Source of the DNA: Nesterenkonia ebinurensis
GTDB lineage: Bacteria > Actinomycetota > Actinomycetes > Actinomycetales > Micrococcaceae
Assembly: GCF_008711175.1 (NCBI RefSeq)
Contig: NZ_VWNF01000045.1
Coordinates: forward strand, 248,001 to 312,000
Reading direction: 5' to 3'
Length of the DNA: 64,000 bases
Shown: one piece after another, positions 52,432-59,949 of the stretch
Position numbering within the stretch: position 1 is the stretch's first letter
How the letters are laid out: the number at the start of each line of letters is the position of its first letter
Made by a program: the position numbers and the translations under genes
The notes under the pieces: generated by a model
Seen by the model: the letters and a program-made list of their open reading frames with translations, nothing else
Database searches by the model: none
What the model was told of the DNA's origin: nothing

Positions 52432-52695
52432 TCATTCCTCGTCGAGGTCCTCTTCAAGATCATCGTCGAGGTCCTCATCTATATCCTCTGAGTCCTCGTC
52501 GTAGAGATCCAGGGGTGTGACTTCCCCGGTGGCGGCGAAGAGGGCATCCTCATAAGCCTCGAAGGCATCGGCGATGCCGTAGAAGGTGGTCTCCACCGCT
52601 GGGTCGTCCTCTCCGCGGCGGTTCACCGCAGCGGAGAGGTGTTCCTCGAGGGCGTCGGTGAGCGCATTGAGTGCGGTGCGAGGATCGATGTTCAT
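52432..52695 (-). CDS. Small acidic conserved protein
   Basis: An 87-residue protein with an alpha-helical first part (RTALNALTDALEEHLSAAVNRRG then TTFYGIADAFEAYEDALF) and a very acidic tail (EDIDEDLDDDLEEDLDEE). Similar short proteins occur in Micrococcales genomes and are sometimes labelled primosomal protein without experimental support; I would not adopt that name. TACTGT ends six bases before the ATG at 52695. It stands upstream of mshC on the same strand, 60 bases away. Confidence 0.7.
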   Translation of the reverse strand: MNIDPRTALNALTDALEEHLSAAVNRRGEDDPAVETTFYGIADAFEAYEDALFAATGEVTPLDLYDEDSEDIDEDLDDDLEEDLDEE

Positions 52696-52701
52696 AGCCT
52701 C

Positions 52702-52707
52702 ACAGTA
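52702..52707 (-). promoter_or_regulatory. -10 TACTGT, leaderless mRNA of acidic protein
   Basis: Ends six bases before the ATG at 52695. Confidence 0.5.
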
Positions 52708-52776
52708 TCAACGCCCCAGCCGCCACGGTACCCCTCGCTGGCACGGCTTCGGTGCGGAGCGCTTGACGGGTGTTTG

Positions 52777-52782
52777 TAAGGT
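52777..52782 (+). promoter_or_regulatory. -10 TAAGGT, leaderless DUF5703 mRNA
   Basis: Ends seven bases before the ATG at 52790. A TTGACG lies only eight bases upstream, too close to be its -35. Confidence 0.55.
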
Positions 52783-52789
52783 GGTCTGC

Positions 52790-52996
52790 ATGATCGAGAC
52801 AGACACGCGCGGACGCACGTGGGAGTACCTGGTGATCACCTGCCAGCCGCGCGAGTCGCTGGCTGAGGCGCGCCGGAAGGTGATCGACCATGCCGAGTAC
52901 GGCCGCTGGGAGCTGCGCCGCTCGGCGATCTACATGGGTGGGATTCGCAAGTACTGGCTGCGCCGCCGGATCATGAAGGTGGAACGGACGTTCTAG
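52790..52996 (+). CDS. DUF5703 family small protein
   Basis: A 68-residue basic protein with WEYLVITCQPRESLAEARRKV, EYGRWELRRSAIYMGGIRKYWLRRRIMKVERTF, matching DUF5703, a small actinobacterial family of unknown function. The frame is open for about 200 bases upstream, but the ATG at 52790 gives the family N-terminus and sits behind the -10. It is convergent with the M20 peptidase gene, one base separating the stops. Confidence 0.85.
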   Translation: MIETDTRGRTWEYLVITCQPRESLAEARRKVIDHAEYGRWELRRSAIYMGGIRKYWLRRRIMKVERTF

Positions 52997-52997
52997 C

Positions 52998-54287
52998 TCA
53001 CTGTTCCAGCAGGAAGCGGTGCAGGGTGCGGGCACCGAACTTCAGCGATTCGACGGGGACTCGCTCATCGACGCCGTGGAACATCCCGGTGAAGTCGAGA
53101 TCTGCCGGCAGCTGCAGTGGGGCGAACCCGTAGCCGGTGATGCCGAGCTTGGCCAGGTGCTTATTGTCGGTGCCGCCGCCGAGCATATAGGGCACCACCA
53201 CCGCCTCGGGGTCCTCTTCCTTGAGCGCCTGGATCATCTGCTCCACCAGGGTTCCGGAGAATGGGACCTCCAGGGCGGGGCCTTCGTTCATCAGTTGGAA
53301 TTCCACGTTCTGCCCGGCAAGCTCCCGCAGTGTGGCGGCAACTTTCTCGTCCTGCTCGGGCAGGGTGCGGGCGTCCACCAGCGCCTCGGCCTGTCCGGGC
53401 ACCACATTGTGCTTGTACCCGGCGGCCAGCAGGGTGGGGTTGGAGGTGTTGCGCAGTGTGGCGGCGATGAACTTCCCTGCCGAACCAGAGGCTTCGATGA
53501 GCTCGGAGGGGTCCTCCGGGTTGAAGGGGATGCCGGTGACCTCTGCAAGCTGCTCGAAGAGCGCCCGGGTGGTCTTGGTGTACTCGATGGGCCACTGATG
53601 GGCACCGATTGCCGCAACGGCCTCCGCCAGGTGCACCACAGGGTTGTCCCGGTGGATCGCTGAGCCGTGGCCCGCGGTGCCGTGGGCGATCATCTTGGTC
53701 CAGTGGATGCCCTTCTCCGCGGTCTGGATCAGGTAGGTCCTGGTACCGGCGATATCAGCTGAGAATCCGCCGACCTCGCTGATCGCCTCGGTGGCGCCGT
53801 CGAACACCTCGGGGTGGGTGTCGGTGAGCCAGCGGGCGCCGTAGCCGCCGTTGTCCTCCTCATCGGCGAAGAAGGCGAAGATGATGTCTCGTTTGGGCTG
53901 ATGGCCGTCCTTGGCCATCTGCAGCAGGGAGGCGAGGATCATGGCGTCCATGTCCTTCATGTCCACTGCCCCGCGGCCCCAGATCATGCCGTCCACGATT
54001 TCTGCGGCGAAGGGGTCCACCTGCCAGTCGGCGGCCTGGGCGGGGACCACATCCAGGTGTCCGTGCACCACCAGTGCACCGGCCTCAGGGTCGGAGCCCT
54101 GCATACGCGCCACCACGTTGGTCCTGCCCGGCTTTCGCTCGTAGAGCTCCGGTTCAAGGCCTGCCTGACGCATGATGTCCGCGCAGTACTCGGCAGCGTC
54201 CCGCTCACCGTTCGACTTCCCCTCGCCCCAGTTCTGGGTGTCGAATCGGATCAGGTTCCGGCAGAATTCAACAACATTGTTCTCCAT
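52998..54287 (-). CDS. M20/M25/M40 family metallopeptidase
   Basis: A 429-residue two-zinc amidohydrolase or dipeptidase. Metal ligands are visible in VVHGHLDVVPA (His, Asp), WGRGAVDMKDMDAM (bridging Asp), FADEEDNGGYGARW (catalytic and metal Glu) and the C-terminal LGGGTDNKHLAKLGITGYGF. The central dimerisation domain contains TAGHGSAIHRDNPV. The substrate is unknown; cytoplasmic peptides or acylated amino acids are typical. The ATG at 54287 has TAAGGT seven bases upstream; a start three codons earlier (54296) would begin inside that hexamer. Confidence 0.92.
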   Translation of the reverse strand: MENNVVEFCRNLIRFDTQNWGEGKSNGERDAAEYCADIMRQAGLEPELYERKPGRTNVVARMQGSDPEAGALVVHGHLDVVPAQAADWQVDPFAAEIVDGMIWGRGAVDMKDMDAMILASLLQMAKDGHQPKRDIIFAFFADEEDNGGYGARWLTDTHPEVFDGATEAISEVGGFSADIAGTRTYLIQTAEKGIHWTKMIAHGTAGHGSAIHRDNPVVHLAEAVAAIGAHQWPIEYTKTTRALFEQLAEVTGIPFNPEDPSELIEASGSAGKFIAATLRNTSNPTLLAAGYKHNVVPGQAEALVDARTLPEQDEKVAATLRELAGQNVEFQLMNEGPALEVPFSGTLVEQMIQALKEEDPEAVVVPYMLGGGTDNKHLAKLGITGYGFAPLQLPADLDFTGMFHGVDERVPVESLKFGARTLHRFLLEQ

Positions 54288-54294
54288 GCTTCTC

Positions 54295-54300
54295 ACCTTA
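54295..54300 (-). promoter_or_regulatory. -10 TAAGGT, leaderless M20 peptidase mRNA
   Basis: Ends seven bases before the ATG at 54287. Confidence 0.55.
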
Positions 54301-54461
54301 TCTGGCCCAAGGGCGCTATTGAGTTGTCAAGCTGCGTGCCCGTGCCTGCCGTGGCAGGGGGCTGAGGAAGCGGTGGGGTCAGTGCTCTGACTGGGTGGGC
54401 AGCCTCGGGCAGCCTGAACCGGCACCCCTCCGGCTCACCAGGAGCGATGAAGGCGCAGGGA

Positions 54462-56042
54462 TCAGACCGCTTCACCGAGTGCCCAGTCGGGAGGCCGGTC
54501 AGGCTGGGTGCCCTCCCTGTCGTGGCGGGTCGGTGTGGGTGAGGCCCGGGCTTGTTCCGGTTCCTCTGACCGATCAGTACTGGGCTGCAGTTCTGGGAGG
54601 AGTCCGTGGCTTTTCATCTCATGATGGTGGTGGCAGAGCACCTGAGCATTCGCGGCGTTGGTGGCACCACCGGTTTCGTAGCTGGTTTTGTGGTCGATGT
54701 CGGCCCGAAACCCGGGCTCGGTGCACCCGGCGGTTTGGCAATGCCCATCGCGCAGCAGCACTGCGGCACGCAGGTTACCGGTGACAAACCGGGAAACTGA
54801 TTCTGCTTCTAGAAGGTTCTTGCCCTGAGTGAGCTTCCCGGCCAAGACCCGGGTGGTGGCCTCCGCGCACTCCGCGGCATCGAGGCCCTGCACCCCGGTC
54901 AGGGGGTTGGACTTACCGAGTTTCACGATCCGCACCGGCCGCGGCTTCCCCTCAGCGGTGGTCTTCGTGCCGGTGAGGTAGAAGGTCTTCTCCACCTCCG
55001 GGTCACCAGTGATCCGGCGTGCCTCAGCTGCGGGAAGGATGAACCGCCCATCAGTACTGACCGCGGGGGCATCCGAAGCGCCGGTGAGGGTGTCCAGGGG
55101 GATGGTGATATTGACGCCCGCAGCCTTGACCGGCGCACGCCTCCCCGCCCCACTCGTGATCCTCCCTGGGTCGGCGGTCTCTCCTTGTGCTCCGATGGTC
55201 AGCCAGTCGGCGAGAATATCGGCCATCCTGTTGTAGTAGGTGGCTTCCTGCGACTGCCCCTCGGCGTTCTCCCTTTTACGTGATGTGTTACCGGCCAGGG
55301 TATGCAGTTGCTGCTCCACCGGCTCCAGCACATCCCAGGACAGTTTGGCCTTCAGGGTGGTCATCCCGTCATCATGCCGGGTGAAAGACACATAACGTTT
55401 GGTCTTCGCGATCTCGTAGCGTCGCTGATGCCCCTCCGTGTCTAACCCTGCGACGGTGTTGCGGACTTTACGGGCCAGGGTGTTCCGGTTCTCCCCCGCT
55501 GTCACCTGGGCGCACTCGTCATCCAGGGCACCTGTAAGCTCCCGCTGCACATCAGGCTTACCAGTGTTGGTCTCGATCAGGTCCCGGACGCCCTCAGCAA
55601 TCTTCTGAACCCGGTCCAGATCGATGCGCCCGGCCTGGTAGGCCTTCCAAGTCTTCGGCAACCATTCCTGGGCTGTTTCAGCGGTGGTGAGCATCCGGCG
55701 CACCTGCCCCTCGGGCACACCCAGCATCAAGGCAGCCTCACGGTGCACGGCCTTCAGAACAGCCTCCCGGCTGAAAGTGTGCTGCGGCTCCTCCTGAAGC
55801 AACCGACGCTCGCGATAGTCCACCAGCAGCTGGATCTTCCGAGCCTCAGCCCGACGGATGACCACCTCTTCCTCCCACGCGGCAACCAGTTCAGGCTCCC
55901 GGGTCAGGTGGGCATACCCCTCAGGCAACACTGGGCACACAGACGAGCCGACGTCGTCGTCATGTCCCCTCGACCCCGTACCCGTCCCAGGACCGCCGGG
56001 GGTTACCGGCATCTGGGGTGTTGTGGTGGGGCGTGTGTTCAT
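54462..56042 (-). CDS. DUF222-HNH endonuclease-like protein (13E12 repeat family)
   Basis: A 526-residue protein of the large actinobacterial DUF222/HNH group (REP13E12 relatives), multi-copy and mobile in some mycobacteria. The DUF222 helical region covers about residues 60-330 (EAALMLGVPEGQVRRMLTTAE, AYQAGRIDLDRVQKIAEGV). The HNH motif is near the C-terminus: HCQTAGC, DIDHKTSYETGG and NAQVLCHHHHEMKSHG, so zinc ligands and the catalytic histidine are present. No Shine-Dalgarno is seen; TATAGA lies three bases before the ATG. It occupies an accessory-looking stretch beside a decayed tag gene. Function is unknown; a selfish or anti-phage nuclease role is only conjecture. Confidence 0.85.
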   Translation of the reverse strand: MNTRPTTTPQMPVTPGGPGTGTGSRGHDDDVGSSVCPVLPEGYAHLTREPELVAAWEEEVVIRRAEARKIQLLVDYRERRLLQEEPQHTFSREAVLKAVHREAALMLGVPEGQVRRMLTTAETAQEWLPKTWKAYQAGRIDLDRVQKIAEGVRDLIETNTGKPDVQRELTGALDDECAQVTAGENRNTLARKVRNTVAGLDTEGHQRRYEIAKTKRYVSFTRHDDGMTTLKAKLSWDVLEPVEQQLHTLAGNTSRKRENAEGQSQEATYYNRMADILADWLTIGAQGETADPGRITSGAGRRAPVKAAGVNITIPLDTLTGASDAPAVSTDGRFILPAAEARRITGDPEVEKTFYLTGTKTTAEGKPRPVRIVKLGKSNPLTGVQGLDAAECAEATTRVLAGKLTQGKNLLEAESVSRFVTGNLRAAVLLRDGHCQTAGCTEPGFRADIDHKTSYETGGATNAANAQVLCHHHHEMKSHGLLPELQPSTDRSEEPEQARASPTPTRHDREGTQPDRPPDWALGEAV

Positions 56043-56297
56043 GGGTCTATACTTTCGAATCTGTATGTGTTCTGTGTCTTTTGGTGTTGTGATATTTCTT
56101 ATGTTCCAGTCTAGCGGCAGGCACGGAGACGCTAAATATCCGATAGAGCTCAGAGGGCGGCGTGGTACCTGAATCTCAAGAGAGCGCGAGGAAGCCTCTC
56201 CGCCTGATCACCCGCTGCGCCACCGGAAGCACCGGGAAGAGCCCCTGAATCCGCCGCGGATCTTGACCTGCCAGCTCAACACATCCTGCACAGCCGG
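56043..56297. other. Non-coding stretch, no recognised gene
   Basis: About 255 bases upstream of the HNH gene. The first 60 are AT-rich (cttttggtgttgtgatattt) and probably hold the HNH promoter. Short open frames here resemble no family. Together with the tag remnant it makes the longest stretch without an intact gene (56043-56625). Confidence 0.6.
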
Positions 56298-56516
56298 ACC
56301 ACCGGAGACATACCTCGATCTAATGCATTGACCCCCACTACCGTCTTCGCCTTCATGCAGGCCATGGGCCTGATCAGCGACCACATCCAGGACTGCACCG
56401 TGCGCGCCGCTGTAGAAGATGCCGACGGCGGATTCACCCAGCCCTCGCGCTCCACTTCCAAACACCCACCAACCGCCAATAGGTTAAGCGAGGGATATGA
56501 AAGCTTCTCCCCATGA
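56298..56516 (+). pseudogene. tag: C-terminal remnant of DNA-3-methyladenine glycosylase I
   Basis: The plus-strand frame reads TTGDIPRSNALTPTTVFAFMQAMG, then LISDHIQDC, closely resembling the Tag C-terminus, in which an (E/D)IP segment is followed by about 20 residues, GPTTVYAFMQA-G-(V/L)NDH and a zinc cysteine. Those 20 intervening residues, including the conserved lysine-rich helix, are missing, and the N-terminal 120 residues with the active-site tryptophan and glutamate are absent upstream. The frame then continues into unrelated sequence to a stop at 56516. This is a decayed fragment, not a working repair enzyme. Confidence 0.7.
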
Positions 56517-56625
56517 TGGTGGCCACAGCACTTCCGCGCGAAGTGGAGGATGCCGATGGCCTGGTCCGTGCTCCGTCCGCAGCCGTTTGTGACACCCTTT
56601 GTGACATGCTGCAACGCCTGACGAT

Positions 56626-57093
56626 CTATGTGCTGACGGGTGGAACGATGGCCCGGTGCTCCACCGGGGTTGAGTAGACCACGCTGGTCGAGACTGCCCC
56701 GAGTGTTGCCAGTTTTGCGTTCGTCCTTTCCAGCTCGGCCATGGAGGCGGCATGGACTTTGAGGATGAAGCAGTCCTCTCCGGTCACATGATGCGCCTCG
56801 GTGACCTGTGGCAGATTTTCCATCAGATCATAGAACGGCTTGTAGTACCCGGAGGGATAGCGCAGTCGCACGATGGCCAGGATGGGCAGCCCCACCGCCT
56901 CGGGGTCCACCACGGCACGGAATCCGCGAATCACTCCGCCCTCTGTCAGACGGCGCAGACGCTCGGCTGTGGAGCTGGCAGACAGGTTGATCCGCCGTGC
57001 CAGCTCTGCAGTGCTGATACGGCCGTCCTCCTGCAGAGCGTTGAGGATTCGGGAATCTGTCTCATCGAGCGCAGGGTAGGTATTCAACGGCAT
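56626..57093 (-). CDS. Lrp/AsnC family transcriptional regulator
   Basis: A 155-residue regulator. The N-terminal helix-turn-helix (ETDSRILNALQEDGRISTAEL, then INLSASSTAERLRRL) is followed by the RAM ligand-binding domain (VVDPEAVGLPILAIVRLRYPSG, VTEAHHVTGEDCFILKVHAAS). Family members sense amino acids. TAGTAT ends seven bases before the ATG at 57093. The divergent rhodanese gene 93 bases away is the likeliest target, since autoregulation and control of a divergent neighbour are usual in this family. Confidence 0.92.
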   Translation of the reverse strand: MPLNTYPALDETDSRILNALQEDGRISTAELARRINLSASSTAERLRRLTEGGVIRGFRAVVDPEAVGLPILAIVRLRYPSGYYKPFYDLMENLPQVTEAHHVTGEDCFILKVHAASMAELERTNAKLATLGAVSTSVVYSTPVEHRAIVPPVST

Positions 57094-57100
57094 AATGTGG

Positions 57101-57106
57101 ATACTA
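57101..57106 (-). promoter_or_regulatory. -10 TAGTAT, leaderless Lrp-type regulator mRNA
   Basis: Ends seven bases before the ATG at 57093. Confidence 0.55.
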
Positions 57107-57174
57107 GCGGGGATTCCACGGCGTCAGAGCCCAACTTCCGTGCATTGGTTATTCATCCCGTGTAGCGTGAGTCA

Positions 57175-57180
57175 TAGGGT
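57175..57180 (+). promoter_or_regulatory. -10 TAGGGT, leaderless rhodanese mRNA
   Basis: Ends six bases before the first of two tandem ATG codons at 57187. Confidence 0.55.
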
Positions 57181-57186
57181 TGAAAC

Positions 57187-57597
57187 ATGATGACTGCTGA
57201 AGAGTTTTTCCTTGCTTCCCTGGCCTTCAAGACCGACCCTTCGGATCTCGGTGAAGCGCGGATGAGGGGCGAGGGGCCCGTCGTCGTCGATGTGCGTAAC
57301 CAAGCAGCCTGGGACCAGGGGCACATCCCAGGTGCGCTGCATATCCCGCGGGCTGAGATGCCTGACCGCCTACCTGCCCTAATCCCAGAGCAGAGCACCG
57401 AGATTGTTCTCTACTGCTGGGGGCCGGGCTGCAACGGCAGCACCAAGGCTGCGCTGGACCTCACCAGGGTGGGCTATACGAGCGTGAAGGAACTGCTGGG
57501 CGGCTACGAATACTGGGCCAGGGAGGGCCTTGCCATCGAAACAGCGAAGGGACGTACCCGCCGCCCCGTGGACGAGCTGACCGCCCCAGTGAGCTAG
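57187..57597 (+). CDS. Rhodanese-like domain protein
   Basis: A 136-residue single-domain sulfurtransferase-like protein. The N-terminal motif is VVVDVRNQAAWDQGHIPGALHIPR, and the active-site loop is LYCWGPGCNGSTKAA, with C77 at the usual catalytic position and C82 as a second cysteine. The loop is that of the small group found beside Lrp-type regulators rather than of classical thiosulfate sulfurtransferase. The sulfur acceptor is unknown. Divergence from the Lrp gene suggests amino-acid-responsive control. Confidence 0.9.
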   Translation: MMTAEEFFLASLAFKTDPSDLGEARMRGEGPVVVDVRNQAAWDQGHIPGALHIPRAEMPDRLPALIPEQSTEIVLYCWGPGCNGSTKAALDLTRVGYTSVKELLGGYEYWAREGLAIETAKGRTRRPVDELTAPVS

Positions 57598-57604
57598 ACG
57601 CCAG

Positions 57605-57647
57605 AAACCCGGTCTGGGCCAGGAAAAGTCCTGATCAGGCCGGGTTT
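57605..57647. terminator. Bidirectional hairpin between rhodanese and tRNA-Leu
   Basis: AAACCCGG near 57605 pairs with CCGGGTTT ending at 57647, with an inner CCAGGA/TCCTGA stem. Terminal AAA/TTT gives a short U-run in both directions. It can end both the rhodanese and the oppositely directed tRNA transcripts. Confidence 0.65.
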
Positions 57648-57655
57648 AGCGGCTG

Positions 57656-57743
57656 TGCGCGGAGCGGGACTTGAACCCGCACCTCCGATAAGTTGGAGAC
57701 TAGCACCTCAAGCTAGCGCGTCTACCTATTCCGCCACCCGCGC
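57656..57743 (-). tRNA. tRNA-Leu (anticodon GAG)
   Basis: An 88-base class II tRNA. The acceptor stem is GCGCGGG/TCCGCGC with discriminator A, the anticodon stem is CTAGC/GCTAG enclosing loop TTGAGGT (anticodon GAG, reading CUC/CUU), the long variable arm is CTCC/GGAG, and the T arm is GCGGGTTCAAGTCCCGC. The 3' CCA is not encoded. It lies between the rhodanese terminator and rpmE2. Confidence 0.96.
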
Positions 57744-57850
57744 AGGTGGTTGGCTGCTCACTTCTGGAGCCAGGAAACTCTAGCACGTGAGCAGCCGATG
57801 AGCCGAACCGTCCGGCACAAACCTGAGCCGGCGGCGTCGTGCTCGGAAAG

Positions 57851-58108
57851 CTACTTCTTGCCGCCGAAGCCTGCGAAGCGCTTGTTGAACTTGTCCACAC
57901 GCCCTGCGGAGTCCATGATGCGCTGCTTACCGGTGTAGAACGGGTGCGATGCGGCAGAGATCTCCACATCGATCACCGGGTAGGTGTTGCCGTCCTCCCA
58001 CTCCATGGTCTTCTCAGAGGTGGCGGTGGAGCGGGTGAGCACCTTCTCGCCGGAGGAGAGGTCGTTGAAGATCACCAGCTGATAGGTCGGGTGAATGTCA
58101 GTCTTCAT
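57851..58108 (-). CDS. rpmE2: Ribosomal protein bL31, type B (zinc-free)
   Basis: An 85-residue large-subunit protein opening [16 protein letters not shown], with [25 protein letters not shown]. It has no cysteines, so it is the C-minus (type B) form. In many bacteria type B L31 is Zur-repressed and used under zinc limitation, but no clear Zur palindrome is visible in the 107 bases upstream, so it may be constitutive here. The ATG at 58108 has AAAGGA upstream. Confidence 0.96.
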   Translation of the reverse strand: MKTDIHPTYQLVIFNDLSSGEKVLTRSTATSEKTMEWEDGNTYPVIDVEISAASHPFYTGKQRIMDSAGRVDKFNKRFAGFGGKK

Positions 58109-58215
58109 TAGTGTCAGTGTCCTTTTCTTGCGCCGCTGATCCCCGGAACCCCGAGGCTGCCAGAAGCTTGGGAGACATAAAAGTGTGCGGGCCGCAGCAC
58201 GGCCAACGATCTATC

Positions 58216-59112
58216 CTACACGATGGTGAAGAGATTGTTGAGCATCACGCCCAGGGCCACTAGGCCTAGGGTGATGATCACTGCGCGCAGCACCAGCGGG
58301 GAGAGTCTTCGGCCAACCCAGGCGCCGATCAACCCACCCACAGTAGAACCCACCGCGATGATCGCCACCACACCCCAGAGAATCACCCGGTCATCGGGAT
58401 CACGGATCAAATAATCAACCACCACATAGCTGATCGCCGCAATCAGGTTCACAAAGGCCACCAGCAGGTTCTTCACCCCATTGGCCTGCTGCATAGTCGC
58501 AGCCAGCAACACCCCCATAATCCCCATCAGCAGGATCCCCTGGGCAGCCACGAAATACCCACCATAGATCCCGGCCACAAACACCAGCAGAATCAACGGG
58601 GCACCCACCGAATCAGCAGCCTTACGTGCCACCACCTCCGGGGAATCCTCCTCCTGAGGAGTCGCCGGATCATCATCTTCGACCCGCTCAGCGGCCCGAC
58701 GCCTGACCCAGGCCGAGAGCTTCGGCTGGACGATCACCAACCCCAGGGAGACCACAATGAGCGCCGGGGCCACCATCCCGAAAATCTCCTCCGGCAAAGT
58801 AATCAGCAACGTCGCCCCGATCACCCCGCCCAAAAACGAGGCAGGCACCAGTTTGGCCAGCACCGAACGGACCTGGACGATCTCCCGCCGATACCCCCAA
58901 GCCCCGGTGAAGTTCCCGGCGATCAGCCCCATCGCATTCGACACCGTCGCCGAAACCGGCGGCACCCCCATAGCCACCAACACCGGGAAAGTCACCAAGG
59001 TCCCAGAACCCACCACCGCATTAATCGCACCAGCCCACACCCCAGCCAACAGGATCAGCAGCAGCAGACCCAACCCCAAGCCATGCAGCTCAAACTCGAG
59101 AAGCGCCTCCAC
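58216..59112 (-). CDS. TauE/SafE family sulfite or organosulfur exporter
   Basis: A 298-residue membrane protein with about eight hydrophobic segments arranged as two similar halves. The N-terminal motif GAINAVVGSGTLVTFPVLVAMGVPPVSATVSNAMGL is the family signature; the second half has GNVGGxxG-like VGSTVGGLIGAWVGRRLSPLVLR. A central cytoplasmic loop is acidic (EDDDPATPQEEDSPE). The transported compound is not predictable. It lies two bases downstream of the ABC ATPase gene. Confidence 0.88.
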   Translation of the reverse strand: MEALLEFELHGLGLGLLLLILLAGVWAGAINAVVGSGTLVTFPVLVAMGVPPVSATVSNAMGLIAGNFTGAWGYRREIVQVRSVLAKLVPASFLGGVIGATLLITLPEEIFGMVAPALIVVSLGLVIVQPKLSAWVRRRAAERVEDDDPATPQEEDSPEVVARKAADSVGAPLILLVFVAGIYGGYFVAAQGILLMGIMGVLLAATMQQANGVKNLLVAFVNLIAAISYVVVDYLIRDPDDRVILWGVVAIIAVGSTVGGLIGAWVGRRLSPLVLRAVIITLGLVALGVMLNNLFTIV

Positions 59113-59114
59113 GT

Positions 59115-59900
59115 TCAGCTCTTCTTGAAGGCGCTGTAGCGGCCCTCGCGCTCCGTCAGCTCCAGCGGCAGATCGAAAGTCTCCGACAGGTTCTCAGAAG
59201 TCAGGGTCTCCCCCAGCGGGCCGGCGGCCACCAAATCACCGTCACGCAGCAGCAGCACATGGCTGAAGCCCGGCGGAATCTCCTCCAGATGGTGAGTGAC
59301 CAGCACAGTGGCCGGGGCCTCCTCCCAGTCCACCAGCTCGGCGATCGAGGAGACCAGCTCCTCCCGTCCGGCCAGGTCAAGCCCGGCACCGGGTTCGTCC
59401 AGAAGCAGCAGCTCGGGATCAGTCATCAGCGCCCGGGCGATCTGCACCCGCTTGCGCTCCCCCTCACTGAGCGTGGAGAAGGGCCGGTCGAACACGGTGC
59501 CCACTCCCCAGGCGTTGAGCAGCCCGAAGGCGCGGCGCTCATCAAACCGTTCATAAGCCTCACGCCACCGCCCAGTCACCCCATAGGCGGCAGTGAGCAC
59601 AGTGTTCAGCGCGGTCTCATGGCCGGGGATGGAGTTGGCCACCGCATTGGAGCACAGTCCGATCCGCGGGCGCAGCTCAAAGACATCCACCTTGCCGAGG
59701 GTCTCATCGAGCACCTGGGCACTACCAGTGGTGGGGAAGAGTCGGGCGGCAGCGATCTGCAGCAGGGTGGTCTTGCCCGCCCCGTTGGGGCCCAGGATCA
59801 CCCAGCGCTGACCCTCCTCGATCTGGAAGCTGACGTTGTTCAGCAGCAGTTTGCGGCCGCGGCGCACGGTGACGCCCTGGAGATTCAGCACGGGACTCAT
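59115..59900 (-). CDS. ABC transporter ATP-binding protein
   Basis: A 261-residue ATPase with Walker A GPNGAGKTT (residues 37-45), signature LSEGERKRVQIARAL, Walker B LLLLDEPGAGLD and the H-loop LVTHHLEEIP. No permease of the ABC type is adjacent; the neighbour is a TauE/SafE protein, which does not use ATP. The layout (one ATPase, iron-siderophore-like architecture, alone) resembles the ModF/YlmA-like soluble ABC proteins, whose partner is unclear. The frame is open to 60125, but the ATG at 59900 has TAGTGT seven bases upstream and excludes overlap with serB. Confidence 0.87.
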   Translation of the reverse strand: MSPVLNLQGVTVRRGRKLLLNNVSFQIEEGQRWVILGPNGAGKTTLLQIAAARLFPTTGSAQVLDETLGKVDVFELRPRIGLCSNAVANSIPGHETALNTVLTAAYGVTGRWREAYERFDERRAFGLLNAWGVGTVFDRPFSTLSEGERKRVQIARALMTDPELLLLDEPGAGLDLAGREELVSSIAELVDWEEAPATVLVTHHLEEIPPGFSHVLLLRDGDLVAAGPLGETLTSENLSETFDLPLELTEREGRYSAFKKS

Positions 59901-59907
59901 GAGCTCA

Positions 59908-59913
59908 ACACTA
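59908..59913 (-). promoter_or_regulatory. -10 TAGTGT, leaderless ABC-TauE mRNA
   Basis: Ends seven bases before the ATG at 59900. Confidence 0.55.
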
Positions 59914-59933
59914 CCGAACCGGTCCGGCGGATA

Positions 59934-59939
59934 TAGGCT
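59934..59939 (+). promoter_or_regulatory. -10 TAGGCT of serB
   Basis: Ends ten bases before the serB ATG at 59950, so the leader would be only a few bases long. Confidence 0.4.
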
Positions 59940-59949
59940 GAGACTCGCT

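Noticed and set aside
54462-56042. HNH gene as a transposase or insertion sequence
   Set aside because: No terminal inverted repeats or target duplication were found, and the DUF222-HNH layout is not that of a transposase.
56586-56606. Direct repeat TTTGTGACA (56586-56594 and 56598-56606)
   Set aside because: Two copies only, at the 3' end of the Lrp gene and away from a promoter; too little to call an operator or element.
57656-57743. tRNA-Leu as attachment site for a nearby integrated element
   Set aside because: No repeat of the tRNA 3' end was seen in the accessory stretch at 54.4-56.6 kb, and no integrase gene is present.
57851-58215. Zur operator upstream of the zinc-free L31 gene
   Set aside because: No TGATAATNATTATCA-like palindrome is present in the upstream 107 bases.
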